The notes below the pieces were generated by a model. It was not told the origin of the DNA, did no database searches, and worked only from the letters and a program-made list of their open reading frames with translations. A stretch of DNA of 64,000 bases from Nocardia sp. NBC_01730 (GTDB lineage Bacteria > Actinomycetota > Actinomycetes > Mycobacteriales > Mycobacteriaceae). Position 1 is the first letter of the stretch, and each line of letters opens with the position of its first letter. The position numbers and the translations under genes are program-made. Below are positions 51,207-60,449 of the stretch, in pieces. The stretch covers positions 2,480,001-2,544,000 of the forward strand of contig NZ_CP109162.1 of assembly GCF_035920445.1 (NCBI RefSeq), given 5' to 3'.

Positions 51207-52083
51207 GACCTCGTCGCCAGAAACGTGGTGGCCAGCGAGTTGAACAAGTCCGCACGCTCCCACTGCACCCAGTGGCCGGTGTTGGCCACCGAGTACAGGT
51301 CGCAGTTCGGCATCGCGTCCGCGAGCATGCGGCCCCCCTCCGGCCGATTCACCTTGTCCTCGGCCCCCCAGATCACCAGCGTGGGATGGGTGACCTTGCG
51401 CAGGCGCGAGTCGCGGGTGAAGTCCATCCGCCACACCGTGCGCAGGGCGAGCGGCCCGGACGGACGACGCAGCGGCGGATTCGCCACCACGTCGGGGTCG
51501 AGGCTGGCGCGGTAGCGTTCGTCGATGATCTCGTCGGTGATCGCACTCGCGTCGAACACCAGATAGTCCCTGATGAACCGCGGATGAACCGCGCGATTTT
51601 GTCCCGGCTCGGGCCGCTGTCACCGTAGTAGGCCAGCAGCTCCCGCAGGCCTTTCGTCGGCAACGCGCGGGTGGTGCCGATCCCGCCCGGCCCCATCAGG
51701 ATCATGCGATCCACCTTCTCCGGCCGATCCATCGCCAGCCGCAGCGCCGCCGCACCACCGTAGGAATTGCCGACCAGATGTGCCGAGGCGACGCCGAGTT
51801 CGTCCAACAAGCCACCGACCGCCCGCGCGAGATCACCGAACGGATCGGACTGATCGATGTGTTTCGTCGACCGCCCGTAGCCGGGCAGGTCCGGCGCGAT
51901 CACGCGGAAATGCTGCGCCAGCGCGTCGAGGTTGCGCGAATAGTTCGACAGGCCGGACGCGCCCGGCCCACCACCGTGCAGCAACACCACCGCTGGACCG
52001 GATCCGGTCGCACTGAAGAAGATCTCACGCGCGCCGACCCGGACCATCCGTCCGGCCACGACGCCCTTGTCGATGCTTGTCAC
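51203..52083 (-). pseudogene. Meta-cleavage product hydrolase (MhpC/HsaD-like), frameshifted
   Basis: From a GTG with GGAGG eight bases upstream. The first half reads VVLLHGGGPGASG (oxyanion hole) and LVGNSYGGAAAL (nucleophile Ser). The second half, in another frame, reads TLVIWGAEDKVN (Asp) and ANTGHWVQWE (His). The break is an 11-bp tandem duplication, 51572-51582 and 51583-51593. Removing one copy restores an uninterrupted protein through KIARFIRDYLVFDASAIT. As it stands the product stops early and lacks the Asp and His of the triad. Confidence 0.88.
51572..51593 (-). repeat. 11-bp tandem duplication that breaks the hydrolase gene
   Basis: GATGAACCGCG occurs twice head to tail. Eleven extra bases shift the frame by two. 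Slippage could create or reverse it, so the gene may be switchable or freshly inactivated. Confidence 0.92.
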
Positions 52084-52105
52084 AGCCACTACCTCCACGA
52101 TCTAT

Positions 52106-52166
52106 ACTGATTAAATCATCAGTTACGATCGAACAATCCGTCAAGCAAAAATGATGAAAATGTCAG
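52106..52166 (-). promoter_or_regulatory. Operators upstream of the hydrolase-dioxygenase operon
   Basis: ACTGAT (52106-52111) and ATCAGT (52118-52123) form a perfect dyad around TAAATC. The core CTGATnAAATnATCA equals the motif in the hydroxylase promoter at 46597. A weaker version, TGATGAAAATGTCAG, lies at 52152-52166. The dyad is 22 bp before the hydrolase GTG, so it should act as a repressor site or lie in the 5' leader. Confidence 0.6.
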
Positions 52167-52314
52167 AATGTGGCGTCGGTGGTGACACAGAAGAAGAGCA
52201 ATCGCAAGACGGCTGATCGGTTCGGCGCACATCGATCTTGTTCTCGGCCGGTTCTATTCCCCTGCCGCAATCCGGCTCAGTCAGCCTCACTCAGCGGGCC
52301 GGCACGCCGCTGGT

Positions 52315-53799
52315 TCACGCATTGCTCGGGAACCCCAGGTCGATCTGGCTTTCCGAGGCGTCCGGCCAGCGGGTCGTGACGACCTTGCTGCGCGTGTAGA
52401 AGTGGATGCTCTCGGGACCGTAGATGTGCGAGTCGCCGAACAGCGACTTCTTCCAGCCGCCGAACGAGTAGGCGCCGACCGGCACCGGAATGGGCACGTT
52501 GACGCCGACCATACCGACCTCGATGTCGAATTCGAACTCGCGGGCGGACTTGCCATCTCGAGTAAAGATCGCGACACCATTGCCGTAGGGGTTGGCATTG
52601 GTGAGCTCGACGGCATCCTCATAGGTGCCGACCCGTACCACCGAAAGGACGGGACCGAAGATCTCGTCGTCGTATACCTTCATGCCGGGCCGGACGTCGT
52701 CGATCAGGCTCACCCCGATGAAGAAGCCGTCGGAGTCGAATACCTGCTCGCGTCCGTCCACGACGACGCTCGCGCCTTCGGCGGCCGCACCGGCGACATA
52801 GGACGTAACCCGGTCCCTGGCCTCTTTACTGATCAGCGGACCCATCTCGGAGTTCGGGTCGGTGCCCGCCCCGATGCGGAGTGCACCGAGCCGCTCGGTG
52901 ACCTTGCTGATCAAGCTGTCGGCGATATCGCCGACCGCCACCAGCACCGACACCGCCATGCAGCGCTCACCGGCGGATCCATAGGCCGCGGAGACGGCGG
53001 CATCGGCTGCGGCATCGAGGTCGGCGTCGGGCATGACCACCATGTGGTTCTTCGCTCCGCCGAGAGCCTGCACCCGCTTGCCGTTGCTGCTCGCACGCTG
53101 GTAGATCGCTTCCGCGATCGGGGTCGAGCCGACGAAGCTCACTGCGGCGACTTCTTTGTCGTCGATCAGCGCGTCGACAGCTTCCTTGTCGCCGTGAACC
53201 ACATTGAGTACACCGTCGGGCAGACCGGCCGCACTGAATAATTCGGCAATGAAGACCGCCGCGGACGGGTCCTTCTCGCTCGGCTTGAGGATGACGGTAT
53301 TGCCACAGGCGATCGCCGAGGAGACCATCCACAGCGGCACCATAGCCGGAAAATTGAACGGCGTGATACACGCGACCACACCGACGGGCTGCTTGACCTG
53401 ATGAACATCGATTCCGCGCGAAACCTGCTCGGAATGCTCACCTTTCAGCAGATGTATCAACCCTGCGACGAACTCGACGTTTTCCATGCCGCGCGCGATC
53501 TCCCCCGCGGCATCGTCGAGCACCTTGCCGTGTTCGGCAGTGATGATGCGGGCCAACTCCTCCCGCCGCTCCGTCAGCAGGTGCCGGAGCCGGAAGAAGA
53601 CATCCGATCGACGAGCGAGACTGGTTGCCCGCCAGGATGATCGGGCGCCCCTGGCGACCTGGACGACGTCGGCGACCTCGGCGGCCGACGCCAATCCCAC
53701 CTCGGCCGTGACCGCTCCGGTGGCCGGGTCGAAGACCGGACCGGTGCGAACGCTGGAATCGACGCGTTTGCCGTTGATGTAGTGCGGAATTCGAGTCAT
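52315..53799 (-). CDS. mmsA: Methylmalonate-semialdehyde dehydrogenase (CoA-acylating)
   Basis: 494 residues, the usual length. The N-terminal YINGKRVDSS, the NAD-binding PFNFPAMVPLWM and VGSTPIAE, the catalytic Cys in YGSAGERCMA and the C-terminal SFGGWKKSLFGD are all MmsA hallmarks; the ERCMA context is specific for this subfamily. It converts (methyl)malonate semialdehyde to propionyl- or acetyl-CoA in valine, inositol or aromatic side-chain breakdown. It follows mmsB by 23 bp, forming an operon. Confidence 0.92.
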   Translation of the reverse strand: MTRIPHYINGKRVDSSVRTGPVFDPATGAVTAEVGLASAAEVADVVQVARGARSSWRATSLARRSDVFFRLRHLLTERREELARIITAEHGKVLDDAAGEIARGMENVEFVAGLIHLLKGEHSEQVSRGIDVHQVKQPVGVVACITPFNFPAMVPLWMVSSAIACGNTVILKPSEKDPSAAVFIAELFSAAGLPDGVLNVVHGDKEAVDALIDDKEVAAVSFVGSTPIAEAIYQRASSNGKRVQALGGAKNHMVVMPDADLDAAADAAVSAAYGSAGERCMAVSVLVAVGDIADSLISKVTERLGALRIGAGTDPNSEMGPLISKEARDRVTSYVAGAAAEGASVVVDGREQVFDSDGFFIGVSLIDDVRPGMKVYDDEIFGPVLSVVRVGTYEDAVELTNANPYGNGVAIFTRDGKSAREFEFDIEVGMVGVNVPIPVPVGAYSFGGWKKSLFGDSHIYGPESIHFYTRSKVVTTRWPDASESQIDLGFPSNA

Positions 53800-53822
53800 G
53801 CTCGGTGCCTTTCGGATTCGAT

Positions 53823-54716
53823 TCAGCCGACGGCCGGGTCGATGTGCTTGATGATCAGCGAGCAGTCACGGCCGCCTAGTCCGGTGTCGATGAGCTCCTG
53901 GAGTTGGGCCGCGACGATGGTCGCGGTGGGCAGCGGGGTGTTGGTCGACTCCCCGGCCCGCAGCGCGAGGCCGATGTCCTTGTTGGCCAGGTCTGCGGTG
54001 AAGGTGGGCGCGAATCCATTATTGGCAGCGGAGGTTTCGACGATCCCGGGAACCGGATACCAGGTGCGCAGCGCCCACGAATCAGCGGAGGAGACCGACG
54101 CCACCTTCCAGAACACCTTCGGATCCAGACCGAGGCGACCGGCGAGCACCGCACCCTCGGAGCAGGCCGCGAGGTTGATCAGCAGCATCATGTTGTTGCA
54201 GATCTTCGCGGCCTGACCGGAGGTGGCGCGGCCGGTGCGAATGATATTGCCGCTCATCGCTTCGATGATTCCGGCGGCCGTGTCCACGGCGTCCGGCTCA
54301 CCACCGATCATAAAAGTCAGAGTGCCCAGCGCGGCCCCGCTGGTACCCCCGGACACCGGCGCGTCCACGAACCGGAAGCCACGCTCGCGGGCGGAGGAGT
54401 GCAGTAGCGCGGCCGAATCCATATCGATGGTCGAGCTGTCCACCAGTAGGGTCGAGGTCTCGGCATGAGCGAAAACGCCGTCCGCGCCCTGATACACGGC
54501 GAGGACGTGTTCGCCCTTGGGCAGCATGGTGAACACCGCATCCGCCCCACGCACGGCCTCGGCGATCGACGCGACGGGTATGACGCCATGTGCCGCGGCC
54601 AGGTCGAGCGCTTCGGGGTTCAAGTCATAGCCGTGGACTGTGTGCCCGTTCTTGATGAGATTCGCCGTCATCGGGGTGCCCATATGCCCGAGACCGATCC
54701 ACGCGACTGTCGCCAT
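53823..54716 (-). CDS. mmsB: 3-hydroxyisobutyrate dehydrogenase
   Basis: 297 residues from the ATG at 54716, with GGAG seven bases upstream. The N-terminal Rossmann motif is WIGLGHMGTPMTANLIKNGH. The family signature DAPVSGGTSGA and the catalytic Lys in GQAAKICNNMML are present. The enzyme oxidises 3-hydroxyisobutyrate to methylmalonate semialdehyde, the substrate of the next gene. The intergenic region upstream is shared with a divergent LysR gene and contains its likely operator. Confidence 0.92.
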   Translation of the reverse strand: MATVAWIGLGHMGTPMTANLIKNGHTVHGYDLNPEALDLAAAHGVIPVASIAEAVRGADAVFTMLPKGEHVLAVYQGADGVFAHAETSTLLVDSSTIDMDSAALLHSSARERGFRFVDAPVSGGTSGAALGTLTFMIGGEPDAVDTAAGIIEAMSGNIIRTGRATSGQAAKICNNMMLLINLAACSEGAVLAGRLGLDPKVFWKVASVSSADSWALRTWYPVPGIVETSAANNGFAPTFTADLANKDIGLALRAGESTNTPLPTATIVAAQLQELIDTGLGGRDCSLIIKHIDPAVG

Positions 54717-54812
54717 CGCGGTGCTCCATCCTGATTCGAAGGGGAATTCTGACGTGATGTGAGCCACGCTATGGACCAGTTCAGTGAAGATCAATGCAGT
54801 TCAGCGCCCAGT

Positions 54813-54840
54813 TTTGCAGCAATGTGCTGCAAATTTGCAG
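54813..54840. promoter_or_regulatory. LysR-type operator between mmsB and the LysR gene
   Basis: TTTGCAGCA (54813-54821) is followed after three bases by its exact complement (54825-54833), and a further half-site TTTGCAG comes next (54834-54840). It fits the T-N11-A dyad of LysR regulators, with an extra activation half-site. Its position in the divergent intergenic region suggests control of both lysR and mmsBA. Confidence 0.65.
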
Positions 54841-54860
54841 GCATTGTGGTGAGGTTGCGC

Positions 54861-55817
54861 ATGCCCATCACACGCAGCGCCCCGATCACCGGCCAACCCA
54901 GTCCCGACGATCTGCTGGTACTGCTGGCGGTGGCCCGGCTCGGCAAATTCTCGGCCGCGGCCGATGCGCTCGGGGTGAACTCGACGACCGCGTCGCGGCG
55001 CATCGCCGCACTCGAGAAGATCATCGGCGGGCGGGTGCTGGTGCGCGGATCCGGAGGCTGGGAGTTGACCGAACTCGGACGCGGCGCACTGGTGGTGGCC
55101 GAGGAAATCGAGAAGTCGCTGCAGCAACTGGCGACCCCGCTGCAGGCGCGCCGCGAGGGGGTCGGCGGACTGGTGCGTATCGCCGCTTCGGACGGGTTCG
55201 CCGCACATTTCGCGGTGCCCGCCCTGGCGCGGCTGCAGGAGGCCTATCCCCGGCTGTCGATCGAACTGATCAGCGCGACGCGACGCGTCCAGCAGAACAG
55301 GTCCGGCGTCGACCTCGAGATCGTCGTCGGGCGGCCGAATGTCCACCGTGCGATCGCCCGCCATCTCACCGACTACTACCTCGGTCTCTACGCGAGCGAC
55401 GAATACCTCGCGCGCCACGGCAATCCGGGCAGCCTCGCCGACCTGGCCGAGCATCGCCTCGTCTACTACATCGAATCCGCGCTGCAGATCGACGAACTGG
55501 ATCTGGCCGCGAAATTGCTGCCGCATCCGATGACCAGCATGCGTTCGACCAGTGTCTTCGCCCATGTCGAAGCTACCGTCGCGGCGACCGGTGTCGGCAT
55601 TCTTCCGGTCTATCTGGCCGACCGGCGCCCGCAGTTACGCCGGCTGCTGCCGACCGAATTCAACGAGCGCATCTCCTACTGGACAGTGGCACGGGAGGAA
55701 GCGCTGCGCAGCAATGCCGTCCGAGCGGTGCTGGAGGCGCTGCGTGCGGAGGTCCGCACCCGCAGCCGCGAATTGCAGGGGCCCACGAAAAGTCACAACG
55801 CCACACCCAGCATGTGA
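54861..55817 (+). CDS. LysR-family transcriptional regulator
   Basis: 318 residues from the ATG at 54861; an earlier in-frame ATG would place the operator inside the gene. Winged-helix N-terminus: DDLLVLLAVARLGKFSAAA, LGVNSTTASRRIAALE, LTELGRGALV. The rest is a periplasmic-binding-like inducer domain. Divergent from mmsBA with a perfect dyad between them, it is most likely their inducer-responsive regulator. It is not adjacent to the ring-cleavage genes, which appear to use a different operator. Confidence 0.9.
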   Translation: MPITRSAPITGQPSPDDLLVLLAVARLGKFSAAADALGVNSTTASRRIAALEKIIGGRVLVRGSGGWELTELGRGALVVAEEIEKSLQQLATPLQARREGVGGLVRIAASDGFAAHFAVPALARLQEAYPRLSIELISATRRVQQNRSGVDLEIVVGRPNVHRAIARHLTDYYLGLYASDEYLARHGNPGSLADLAEHRLVYYIESALQIDELDLAAKLLPHPMTSMRSTSVFAHVEATVAATGVGILPVYLADRRPQLRRLLPTEFNERISYWTVAREEALRSNAVRAVLEALRAEVRTRSRELQGPTKSHNATPSM

Positions 55818-55921
55818 ACTCGTGCGCCTTCCGCCCTGGGCCGACAGTCCCGTGGACAATTCCGAAGTCAGCCAAACGGCCTGTCGGACCCCGGCGTAGG
55901 CGCTCCCCCACATCCCTTCTG

Positions 55922-56500
55922 TCAGGCGGCGTGGATCGCTTTGGCGTCCTTACGCACTCCGAACGCGACGATGACCTCCACGATGCCGAGCACGATCAGC
56001 CATACCCCCGCGACCAGGGTCAGCGTTGCCACCGAGCGCACCGGCCAGATGATCAGCACGACACCGGCGATCGCGGTCAGCACGCCCAAGAACGCCTCCC
56101 ACCACCGGCCCGGCAACCCGGGCTCGGAGATCGCGGCCATCAGCAGCGCCACACCGCGGAACAGCCAGCCGATCCCGATCCACAGACCGAGCAGCAGGAT
56201 CGAGGTCAACTCGTCGCGGAAACAGAACACGCCGATCACGATCGACAGGACACCGCTGATGAACGCCAGCACCCTGAGCCCGGCACCGGCCGGGGCACCG
56301 AAGGCCGCCACCAGCTGCAGAAAGCCGAAAACCACCAGGTAGATACCGAAGAGAATGCCCGCGGCCACCAGCGTCGGCCCCGGCCACGCCAGAATCAGGA
56401 TGCCAAGGATCACCGCCAGGATGCCGCTGACCAGAATGGATTGCCACGCACTGCGGACAAGGGACTGCAGAGGACCCTCTAGCACGCTGTTCGTCGTCAT
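55922..56500 (-). CDS. HdeD/DUF308 family membrane protein
   Basis: A 192-residue protein with six hydrophobic segments arranged as three repeated pairs, for example ILVSGILAVILGILILAWP and FLGVLTAIAGVVLIIWP, the Gly-rich short-repeat pattern of DUF308 (HdeD). HdeD is linked to acid resistance in enterobacteria; the actinobacterial role is unknown. It stands alone. Confidence 0.82.
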   Translation of the reverse strand: MTTNSVLEGPLQSLVRSAWQSILVSGILAVILGILILAWPGPTLVAAGILFGIYLVVFGFLQLVAAFGAPAGAGLRVLAFISGVLSIVIGVFCFRDELTSILLLGLWIGIGWLFRGVALLMAAISEPGLPGRWWEAFLGVLTAIAGVVLIIWPVRSVATLTLVAGVWLIVLGIVEVIVAFGVRKDAKAIHAA

Positions 56501-56780
56501 AACCTGATGCTATGCCGCATCACCCGAGTTTACTGGAAATTTGCTATCAAGAATGTGGGTGCTGTGTCGCGACTGCTGCACGGCAAACGCGGTCGAGCAT
56601 CGCGGTCGGTGATGCCGCGGCGGAGATGATCGACGCGGAGATGATCGGATAATGCCTTCGCGTCCACGTTTACCGCCCGACTGGTCGGGTAGTCATCCCT
56701 CAGTGACTCTCGTCGTGTGCGCCTCTGGTGTGAAAGCGGGTGGGTCGGGTTGATGAGGCTCGGGTGGCTAGGAGAAGAGG

Positions 56781-57767
56781 GTGGCGGTTCTGCTCGTGCT
56801 ACAGGCACGCGGGCTCGGTGATCTACTCACCGCGGTCCCAGCCTTACGCGCCCTGCGCCGCGCCAAGCCGCACGACCGCATCCTCTTGGCCGCCCCGCAG
56901 CGGCTCAAGCCCGTCGTGGACTTGATCGCGTCGGTGGACACCCTGGTGCCCACCGCCGAGCTCGGCAGTCTGCGCTGGCACGAGCCCGCACCCGAACTCG
57001 CCGTCAACCTGCACGGCCCGAGCGCCGAGAGCATTGTCGCGCTGGCCAAAACGCAGCCGAAACGCGTGCTCACCTACCACAACTCGGCCTTCCCCGAGCT
57101 TCCCGGCCCCGAGTGGCAGACCGACATGCACGACGTGGACCGCTGGTGTCATCTGCTCGAATCCGACGGCATCGTCGCCGACCGCCGCAACCTCGGGCTA
57201 CTCCCGCCGGTATCGACAACCAGCCGCCGCGACTGTGTTGTTGTGCACGTCGGCGCAGGGGCCCCGGCCCGCCGCTGGCCGCCGGACCGGTTCGCCGCGG
57301 TCGTCCGGCACCTACTGGTGCTCGGTCGCGAAGTCGTGCTCACCGGAGACGAGTACGAACGCGAGCTGGCGCTGAGCATCGCCGCGCGCGCCGGACTGCC
57401 CGTCAGCCGGGTACTCGCAGGCGAGCAGAACCTCATCGAGCTAGCCGCCACCATCGCCGAGGCCGCGCTGGTGATCTGCGGCGACACCGGCGTCGCGCAC
57501 CTGGCCACCGCGTTCGGCACCCGCACGGTCCTGCTGTTCGGCCCGACCCCGCCGCGCTGGGGCGGGCCACCCCCGCATCTGCTGGGCAGGCACGCCGTGC
57601 TGTGGGCGGGCCAGGTCGGCGACCCGGACGCCGATACCCCCGACCCGGGCCTGCTGCGGATCGGCGTGACCGAGGTGATCACAGCGGTCGACAAGCAGCT
57701 GAACCAACGGAACATATCGAGCACGGGCGGCGACGGCCGCAGGGCGGCATATCGTCGCGTGGGGTGA
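56781..57767 (+). CDS. Glycosyltransferase family 9 (heptosyltransferase-like)
   Basis: 328 residues from a GTG with GGAG six bases upstream. The N-terminus LLVLQARGLGDLLTAVPALR is the GT9 hallmark. The C-terminal donor-binding part contains VVHVGAGAPARRWPPDRF and ICGDTGVAHLATAFGTRTV and LFGPTPPRWGGPP. In Gram-negatives GT9 adds heptose to LPS. Actinobacterial members presumably modify other glycans; the acceptor is not known. No neighbouring cell-wall cluster. Confidence 0.85.
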   Translation: MAVLLVLQARGLGDLLTAVPALRALRRAKPHDRILLAAPQRLKPVVDLIASVDTLVPTAELGSLRWHEPAPELAVNLHGPSAESIVALAKTQPKRVLTYHNSAFPELPGPEWQTDMHDVDRWCHLLESDGIVADRRNLGLLPPVSTTSRRDCVVVHVGAGAPARRWPPDRFAAVVRHLLVLGREVVLTGDEYERELALSIAARAGLPVSRVLAGEQNLIELAATIAEAALVICGDTGVAHLATAFGTRTVLLFGPTPPRWGGPPPHLLGRHAVLWAGQVGDPDADTPDPGLLRIGVTEVITAVDKQLNQRNISSTGGDGRRAAYRRVG

Positions 57768-57872
57768 CCGCGCCGCCTCTCCGATGCCCCGGGATGACGG
57801 CTCGTTCGCGGGCCGGCGGACGTCGGTGCGACAGAGGTATCGTGCCCGGCTCGCGGCGAGGACCGAGGACGG

Positions 57873-58193
57873 TCAGGCTGTCTGATCCTCTGCAGTCTGC
57901 AGCGCCGCGGAATACGCGGCGATCGCGCTCGGCCAGAACTGTTCGAAATAGTCGCGGGCGTCGGCGAGTCCGCGCGGATCCAGGGAGTACAGCCTGCGGT
58001 TGCCATCGGGCCGCATCATGACCAGCCGGGCCGCGCGCAACACGCGCAGATGCTGCGAGACCGCGGAACCGCTCACGCCGACCACCTCCGCGAGGTCGCC
58101 GACCGAACGCGGGGCATGCGGCAGCGCTTCGAAAATCGCGCGACGGGTCGGGTCCGCCAGCGCCGAAATGGCGCGAACTCCATTAGTCGCCAC
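57873..58193 (-). CDS. ArsR/SmtB-type transcriptional regulator
   Basis: 106 residues from GTG. The winged helix reads ALADPTRRAIFEAL, SVGDLAEVVGVSGSAVSQHL, RAARLVMMRPDGNRRLYSLD. It belongs to the ArsR group whose C-terminal ..YFEQFW follows the wing. No CxC or His metal site is visible, so metal sensing is unlikely. The target may be itself or the divergent peptidase gene, but no operator was identified. Confidence 0.88.
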   Translation of the reverse strand: MATNGVRAISALADPTRRAIFEALPHAPRSVGDLAEVVGVSGSAVSQHLRVLRAARLVMMRPDGNRRLYSLDPRGLADARDYFEQFWPSAIAAYSAALQTAEDQTA

Positions 58194-58377
58194 TCATATA
58201 GTCTGATCAGCCAGCGTTCCGTCGGTCAACTCGGCCAGTTACGGGGTTTCCCCAGTTCGCCGTGGGAGTCGAGCTCCATCGTTACCTTCTCGTCATGCAC
58301 GAACCGGGCCCTTCTCCGCCCGTGACGGTTGCCACAGGATTGCGGCACCCGCATGAGGCTCCCGTACGTTCGTTCCC

Positions 58378-59091
58378 ATGTCCGTGACCGTTCCGTTACC
58401 TTTCCGTCGCGGCGCGCCCCGGCTCCGCCGCTACCGTGCCGTCACCCGTGTGGTTGCTGTGTCCGCAGTCGTCAGCGCCTCGATCGGCATCCTCGCCGCG
58501 GCCGAAGAGCACAAGAACGCCGACCCGTCCGCTCGCCTCGTCGCGGGCGAACTCTCCGTGGGAGAGCTCGACACCGCCGCGGGCCAGTTCCGGTCCACCG
58601 CGCTGACCCAGCGCGAAGCGCAGATGCCGCCGACGGTGCTGGACCCGGTGCTCGCGGAGCAGCACCGCATCGCGCAGGAAGCCGCCCGCCCGAAGACCGT
58701 CCGGCCCGTCGGCGGCATTCTCACCTCGAACTTCGGCACGCGCTGGGGCGCGATGCACGCCGGCCTGGACTTCGGTGACCCGCTCGGCGCACCCATCGCC
58801 TCGGTCACCGACGGCGTCGTCATCGAGGCGGGGCCCGCCTCCGGCTTCGGCCTGTGGGTGCGAGTGCAGCAGGACGACGGCACCGTGGGCGTTTACGGTC
58901 ACGTCAACGACATCCTCGCGTCCGTCGGCCAGCAGGTCCGGGCGGGCGACACCATCGCGACCGTCGGCAACCGCGGCTACTCCACTGGCCCGCATCTGCA
59001 CTACGAGGTCCATCTGCCCGGCAGCCAACCGATCGACCCGATGTCCTGGCTCGCCGACCGCGGCGTCGACATCCTGCGCTACCCGGCTTGA
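58378..59091 (+). CDS. Secreted M23 (LytM) family peptidase
   Basis: 237 residues. A basic start and hydrophobic segment (VVAVSAVVSASIGILAAA) direct export. The C-terminal LytM domain has the Zn ligands in order: TRWGAMHAGLDFG (H and D) and GPHLHYEVH (HxH). VYGHVND supplies the conserved catalytic His. It should cleave peptidoglycan cross-links or regulate another hydrolase at the wall. Two strong hairpins follow the gene. Confidence 0.9.
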   Translation: MSVTVPLPFRRGAPRLRRYRAVTRVVAVSAVVSASIGILAAAEEHKNADPSARLVAGELSVGELDTAAGQFRSTALTQREAQMPPTVLDPVLAEQHRIAQEAARPKTVRPVGGILTSNFGTRWGAMHAGLDFGDPLGAPIASVTDGVVIEAGPASGFGLWVRVQQDDGTVGVYGHVNDILASVGQQVRAGDTIATVGNRGYSTGPHLHYEVHLPGSQPIDPMSWLADRGVDILRYPA

Positions 59092-59098
59092 CCCGAGC

Positions 59099-59131
59099 GC
59101 ATTCGCGGGGCGATGAGGGGCCCGCGAATGC
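59099..59131 (+). terminator. Hairpin after the M23 peptidase gene
   Basis: GCATTCGCGGG (59099-59109) pairs perfectly with CCCGCGAATGC (59121-59131) across an 11-base loop. It begins 7 bp after the stop codon. No T-run follows, as usual for actinobacterial terminators. Confidence 0.65.
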
Positions 59132-59168
59132 CCTCGGCAGACCGGCGACGGATACGTCGCCATCGTCG

Positions 59169-59198
59169 GGCCGCGAACGCAACGGCGCGTTCGCGGCC
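59169..59198. terminator. Second hairpin in the same intergenic region
   Basis: GGCCGCGAACGC (59169-59180) pairs exactly with GCGTTCGCGGCC (59187-59198) over a 6-base loop. The stem is 12 bp and very GC-rich. It may reinforce termination after the M23 gene. Confidence 0.55.
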
Positions 59199-59369
59199 TG
59201 ACCGGTGTCCGAGGCCGGCGGTGTCGCGGTACGACCATGGGCGCCACTCGGATCGGTGACGATGCGGCACGAGGGTAGCTACCGCCGCTCGCACCGATAC
59301 CCGAGTACTAGACACGAATAGTGCTGCGGCGGGACGCCTTCTCCGGGCGCCGATTCCTAGTTTCGGTCT

Positions 59370-60449
59370 ATGCCCACAACACATTTCGCCGCCGCGCTGC
59401 AGAACCGGCCGTCGGCGCCGCGGCAGCGCGCGACCGCCGCGCTCCTGGGAAAGGCGACGCAGCTGCACCGCCCGCTGATGGGGACCGTGACCGCGATGGC
59501 CGCGTTGGTGCTGTTCTCGATCGCCGCGATGATGGTCGACGACCGCACGCTGCTCGGCGAGTCGGTCTGGCTCAAGCCGATGAAGTTCGGCCTGGCGTTC
59601 TTCCTCTACAGCCTCACCCTTGCCTGGCTACTGTCGTTGCCGCACAAGGGAAATCGCGCAACATGGTGGCTCGGCACGATCTTCGCCGTGACCGGGTTCG
59701 TCGACGTCGGCTTCATCGTCCTACAGGCCGCGCGCGGCACCTTCAGCCACTTCAACACCGAGGACGACCCGGTGAATTCGATCGGTCAGCTGGTGTTCGC
59801 CTCCGGCGTGCCCGGCCTGTTCGCAGCCAACCTGGGCATCGTGCTGATCCTGTCCTGGCAGCGACTGCTGGACCGGCCCACGGCACGGGCCATCCACACC
59901 GGACTGTTGCTGGCCGTCGGCGGCATGGGGCTGGGCTACCTGATGGGCTTCACCGGCAAGCAGCTCGTCCGGGACAGCGACGGCCGGGTCGTGAAGCTGG
60001 CCGCGGGCCACACGGTCGTGCCCGACTCCTCCGACCTCGCACCGCGCGACGCCGCAGGCATGCCGATCACACACTGGAGCACTGTCGGCGGCGATCTGCG
60101 CGTTCCGCACTTCGTGGGGCTGCACGCCATCCAGGTGATGCTGCTGGCGGCCGTCGGGCTCGCCTGGCTGGCACCGCGGTACCGCTGGCTCGGCGCCGAG
60201 CGAGCCGGCGCGGCGGTTGTCGGCGTGTTGGCCCTGGGTTACACCGGTCTACTCGCCATCGTGTTCTGGCAGGCGATGCGCGCGCAACCGCTGGTCCATC
60301 CCGACGGCGCCACATGGGCGGCGTTCGGTGGACTCGTCGCAACCGTCGCGGTGTTGCTCGGTGCGGTGTACCTGTGCCACCGCGACACCGAAGCCGAGCA
60401 CCATCCCACGCCGGGCACGCTCAGCGCAGGCGCTCCGCGTCGCGGGTGA
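59370..60449 (+). CDS. Polytopic membrane protein, unknown
   Basis: A 359-residue protein with about eight hydrophobic segments, for example ALVLFSIAAMMV, FGLAFFLYSLTLAWLLSL and VMLLAAVGLAWLAP. A polar extramembrane loop of ~60 residues (around GKQLVRDSDGR to GGDLRVPHF) lies in the middle. Trp-Leu-Lys-Pro-Met-Lys-Phe (WLKPMKF) near residue 70 looks conserved-like. I do not recognise a family. Its 3' end overlaps the convergent CxxC gene by 29 bp. Confidence 0.75.
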   Translation: MPTTHFAAALQNRPSAPRQRATAALLGKATQLHRPLMGTVTAMAALVLFSIAAMMVDDRTLLGESVWLKPMKFGLAFFLYSLTLAWLLSLPHKGNRATWWLGTIFAVTGFVDVGFIVLQAARGTFSHFNTEDDPVNSIGQLVFASGVPGLFAANLGIVLILSWQRLLDRPTARAIHTGLLLAVGGMGLGYLMGFTGKQLVRDSDGRVVKLAAGHTVVPDSSDLAPRDAAGMPITHWSTVGGDLRVPHFVGLHAIQVMLLAAVGLAWLAPRYRWLGAERAGAAVVGVLALGYTGLLAIVFWQAMRAQPLVHPDGATWAAFGGLVATVAVLLGAVYLCHRDTEAEHHPTPGTLSAGAPRRG

